Positions 25,458 through 27,786 of a stretch of 27,786 nt of DNA are shown here, in pieces. The translations under genes were made by a program, and so were the position numbers. Position 1 is the stretch's first letter; the number at the start of each line of letters is the position of its first letter. This DNA comes from JANNMJ01 sp031397815 (lineage in GTDB: Bacteria > Bacteroidota > Bacteroidia > Cytophagales > Hymenobacteraceae): the NCBI GenBank assembly GCA_031397815.1, contig JANNMJ010000216.1, forward strand, positions 1-27,786. Reading direction: 5' to 3'. The notes under the pieces are model-generated. The model did no database searches, was not told where the DNA came from, and was given only the letters and a program-made list of their open reading frames with translations.

Positions 25458-26849
25458 TCACGCACCCGTCACCACCACCGTTTTTGGGACCGTAAACGCG
25501 CGTACGCCCAACGCGCCCAGCTCGCGGCCCCAGCCGCTGCGGCCGCGGCCGCCGAAGGGAAGCTCGGCGGTGGACGCGGTTAAGGCGTTGATCGTGACGT
25601 AGCCGCAGCGCAGGGCGCGGGCCACGCGCTCGGCGCGGGCGGGGTCACGGCTCCAGACGGTGCCGCCCAGCCCGAACGTGGTGGCGTTGGCGAGGCGGAT
25701 AGCATCGGCCTCGTCAGCAGCCGCCCGAATGGCTGCCACCGGTCCGAACAGCTCTTCGGCCCACGCAGGGCAATCGAGTGGGCCTTCGAGCAAAACCGTC
25801 GGATGAAAAAACGCTGAGTCAGGGGTCGGCTGACCGCCTTTCAGCGCCACTTGGGTGCCCGCCGCCACGCTTTTCTCCACCTGCTTGGTGAGCTGCTCCG
25901 CCAAATCCACGCGGGCGAGCGGGCCGTAACCGAGGTCGGCCGGGGCGTCGGGGGCGAGCGGGTCGCCGCCGGTGGCCGCGCGCAGGTGCTGCACCATAAG
26001 GGCGGTGAATTCCTCAACAACGCCTTTTTCTACAATGAACCGCTTGGCAGCGATGCAGCTTTGCCCGGCGTTTTGTAAGCGGCTGCGGGCAGCTACTTCG
26101 GCGGCCTTTTTCACGTCGGCATCGGCGAGCACCACGAAGGCGTCGGAGCCGCCCAGCTCCAGCACGGCGGGCTTTAAGTTTTGCCCGGCGCTTGCCGCCA
26201 CGCTCGCCCCGGCGCGCTCCGAACCGGTGAGCGAGACGGCCGCCACCCGCGCATCCGCCAACAGCGCGCCGACGGTGACTGGCTCGATCCGTAAATCGTG
26301 ATAGAGGCCGGTGGGGAATACGGACTGAAAAATCTCCTCCAGCGCCGCCGCGCATTGCGGCACGTTCGGCGCGTGCTTGACGACCACGGCGTTGCCCGCC
26401 GCCAACGTGGGCGCCGCGAACCGCACGACTTGCCAGAACGGGAAATTCCACGGCATCACGCCGAGAATCACGCCCATTGGGTCGTGCATGAGGAACCGGT
26501 GGCCCGCGCTGCCATCCATTGGCCCCGGCAGGGTTTCATCGGCCAGCAGGGCAGGGGCGTGCTCGGCGAGCCAGCGGCAGGTGGTGGCGCATTTCTGCAC
26601 CTCGGCGCGGCCCTGCGCCAGCGGCTTGCCCATTTCCAGCGCCGCCAAGTGGGCTAACTCGGTTTCGCGGGCCACCAACGCATCGGCTAGCTTGAGCAAA
26701 AGGGCGGCTCTTTCGGTGGGCGCGGTGGCGGCCCACAGCGTAAAGGCGGTCGCGGCGTGCGCGATGCGGGTCTCCACTTCCGCCGCCGAGTGCAGCGGAA
26801 AAATGTTCAATAACTGACCAGTGGCCGGGGAGAGGGTCTGAAAAGACAT
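25458..26849 (-). CDS. NAD(P)-dependent aldehyde dehydrogenase, Sad/YneI-like succinate-semialdehyde dehydrogenase
   Basis: This 463-residue protein is the same length as E. coli Sad (YneI) and close to it throughout. It has the oxyanion Asn135 in MPWNFP, Lys158 in VVKHAPN, SLTGSERAG, the general base Glu231 in LELGGSD, and the catalytic Cys265 in NAGQSCIAAKRF. EELFGPVAA and FGGRGRSGWGREL complete the ALDH set. The KHAPNV and AAKRF variants are characteristic of the Sad branch and differ from GabD. It probably oxidises succinate semialdehyde to succinate in the cytosol; the exact substrate is inferred. It converges with the small gene at 25442, leaving only 15 bp between stops and no hairpin. 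Confidence 0.93.
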   Translation of the reverse strand: MSFQTLSPATGQLLNIFPLHSAAEVETRIAHAATAFTLWAATAPTERAALLLKLADALVARETELAHLAALEMGKPLAQGRAEVQKCATTCRWLAEHAPALLADETLPGPMDGSAGHRFLMHDPMGVILGVMPWNFPFWQVVRFAAPTLAAGNAVVVKHAPNVPQCAAALEEIFQSVFPTGLYHDLRIEPVTVGALLADARVAAVSLTGSERAGASVAASAGQNLKPAVLELGGSDAFVVLADADVKKAAEVAARSRLQNAGQSCIAAKRFIVEKGVVEEFTALMVQHLRAATGGDPLAPDAPADLGYGPLARVDLAEQLTKQVEKSVAAGTQVALKGGQPTPDSAFFHPTVLLEGPLDCPAWAEELFGPVAAIRAAADEADAIRLANATTFGLGGTVWSRDPARAERVARALRCGYVTINALTASTAELPFGGRGRSGWGRELGALGVRAFTVPKTVVVTGA

Positions 26850-26967
26850 ACCCGAAAGTACGTAAACCCCGCCCTCAGAGGTTCGCCGATACCGATTACT
26901 AACGTGCTGCCTTCTAACTTCGCATTCAAATCCGTCTGGTCCTCTGGCTCGCGCCCATTCCTCATTT

Positions 26968-27531
26968 ATGGAAGATACCTCCTACTCCGAAGAGTCCCCC
27001 GCTCGCGTCTCCAAACTCCCGCTCATTGGTCTTGGTGCGGCGCTGATTCTGGCGCTGATTGCCATGTTCACGTTCTACTTCAACTGGCGCGAAACCGAGG
27101 AGCGCTTACAGGCTGCGCAGCTCGATAACTCGCAGTATGAGAAGGACTCTTACCGCGTTTCGAACCTGATTCAGAAGAATAAGGGCGACCGTGAAGTCAT
27201 CGCCGATCCGGCTTACAAGGCCGTCGTGCTGCGCGGTACGGGCAAATCGCCGGGGTCTATCGGGCTGGTTTATTACAACGCCGCCACCCGCGAGATTTTC
27301 CTCGATATCAATCGGCTGCCCGAAGCTCCGGCTGGTCAGCAGTATCAGCTTTGGGCGATGAGCGGCGGTAAGGCGGTTGATGCCGGTACCCTCGCTCCCG
27401 AAAAACTCAACGAAGGCTTGGTGAAGCTCAACCCGATTGGCGGCGCCCAAAGCTTTCAGCTGACGCTCGAAAAAGCGGGCGGCGCTCCAGCGCCCTCCGC
27501 CTCCGAAACGTACATGACGGGCGGTCTGTAA
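26968..27531 (+). CDS. Membrane protein with RskA-type anti-sigma C-terminal domain, lacking the sigma-binding part
   Basis: This 187-residue protein has a short N-terminal cytoplasmic tail (1-16), one membrane helix (~17-38), a coiled-coil-like linker (40-70) and an RskA/anti-sigma-K periplasmic domain (~80-187). The last shows LVYYNAATREIFLDI, PAGQQYQLWAM, GGKAVDAGTL and a C-terminal GAQSFQLTLEKAGGAP. Full anti-sigma factors of this family have ~90 further N-terminal residues, the HxxxCxxC zinc or sigma-binding fold. Those are missing, and no ECF sigma gene is in the window. It could be a stand-alone sensor or stalk domain, or a derived anti-sigma that no longer binds sigma. The ATG at 26968 is the natural start; no in-frame upstream extension encodes the missing domain. 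Confidence 0.87.
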   Translation: MEDTSYSEESPARVSKLPLIGLGAALILALIAMFTFYFNWRETEERLQAAQLDNSQYEKDSYRVSNLIQKNKGDREVIADPAYKAVVLRGTGKSPGSIGLVYYNAATREIFLDINRLPEAPAGQQYQLWAMSGGKAVDAGTLAPEKLNEGLVKLNPIGGAQSFQLTLEKAGGAPAPSASETYMTGGL

Positions 27532-27564
27532 GAGCTATCTCAGATTTCGCCTGAATCAAAGTCG

Positions 27565-27600
27565 AAGGCCCGACCCGAGTAAATCGGGTCGGGCCTTTGG
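27565..27600 (+). terminator. Intrinsic-type terminator after the RskA-domain gene
   Basis: The 14-bp perfect stem AAGGCCCGACCCGA/TCGGGTCGGGCCTT (27565-27578 and 27584-27597), loop GTAAA, is followed by TGGATTTT. It begins 33 bp after the stop codon. Confidence 0.8.
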
Positions 27601-27656
27601 ATTTTAGAGAGGTTTCAGGGTTGATGTATCCTCACGTACGGACGCCGGCGGCGGTC

Positions 27657-27786
27657 TAGTAAGGTGTGCAAGTCGTAGTTTTGGGTATGGTTTTCACGCA
27701 GCACCTGTGCGCTCACTGCGGCAGTGAACAAATTTTCCGCAACGGCAGCAAGGGCGGCCGCGCCAAGTACAAGTGTAAAGCGTGTC
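27657..27786 (+). mobile_element. Left end of a probable IS1-family insertion sequence (runs off window)
   Basis: The probable transposase start at 27687 implies an insertion sequence whose left end lies just upstream, somewhere in 27620-27686. The boundary given is a guess at TAGTAAGGTGTGCAAG, because the matching right inverted repeat and any target duplication are outside the window. Confidence 0.35.
27687..27786 (+). CDS. IS1-family transposase, N-terminal zinc ribbon (3' truncated by window)
   Basis: The 33 visible codons from ATG 27687 read MVFTQHLCAHCGSEQIFRN, then GSKGGRAKYKCKAC. Two CxxC knuckles (CAHC and CKAC) around a basic loop NG...G..KYKC form the zinc ribbon that opens IS1-type (InsA-like) and some IS1595-type transposases. 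The frame is still open at the window edge. It lies 90 bp beyond the terminator of the preceding gene. The IS1 assignment rests on this short motif only. Confidence 0.6.
   Translation, partial: MVFTQHLCAHCGSEQIFRNGSKGGRAKYKCKAC

Noticed and set aside
26915..26922. TAACTTCG as a -7 element before the RskA-domain gene
   Set aside because: One mismatch to TAnnTTTG and no TTTG at the -33 distance.

Overview
The window is a GC-rich stretch of a Bacteroidota chromosome. It most resembles the Cytophagales/Hymenobacter group. This rests on four proteins with C-terminal type A sorting domains of the type IX secretion system (one of them in a broken gene), one with a gliding-type CHU_C (type B) domain, a CarboxypepD_reg/TonB-dependent receptor, a LytS/LytTR pair, and few clear Shine-Dalgarno sites. 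The taxon is an inference from gene content. I see no rRNA, tRNA, CRISPR array or phage genes.

Left part (1-11540). The window opens inside a secreted M4-type metalloprotease; only its last catalytic-domain helix is present, followed by TIG, Ig-like and sorting domains. Next come a TPR sensor histidine kinase, a repeat-rich gap with a nested palindrome and a 42-bp tandem palindrome array, a CHU_C surface protein, a GH16-CBM32 beta-glucanase with a sorting domain, and, convergently, a periplasmic MBL-fold hydrolase.

Middle part (11580-17760). Two paralogous seven-repeat beta-propeller (SBBP-like) T9SS proteins flank a leftward pair: an AraC regulator and a metallo-beta-lactamase-like protein with an altered metal site. 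The second propeller gene carries an in-frame TAG that removes the end of its last blade and its sorting domain.

Right part (18003-27786). A TonB-dependent receptor faces a SAM-dependent methyltransferase. A probable rightward operon follows: an ABA4-like membrane protein, a 7-TM protein of unknown function, a LytS-type kinase, a LytTR regulator and a small conserved-looking protein. A Sad/YneI-like aldehyde dehydrogenase faces it, then comes an RskA-domain protein lacking the sigma-binding part. The window ends in the first 33 codons of a probable IS1-family transposase.

Overall this is cell-surface, secretion and signalling territory. I found no defence island or clearly new multi-gene system. 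The points most worth checking are the amber-interrupted propeller, the altered metal site, the 42-bp palindrome array, the orphan RskA-domain protein, and the linkage of two membrane proteins of unclear role with a LytS/LytTR pair.
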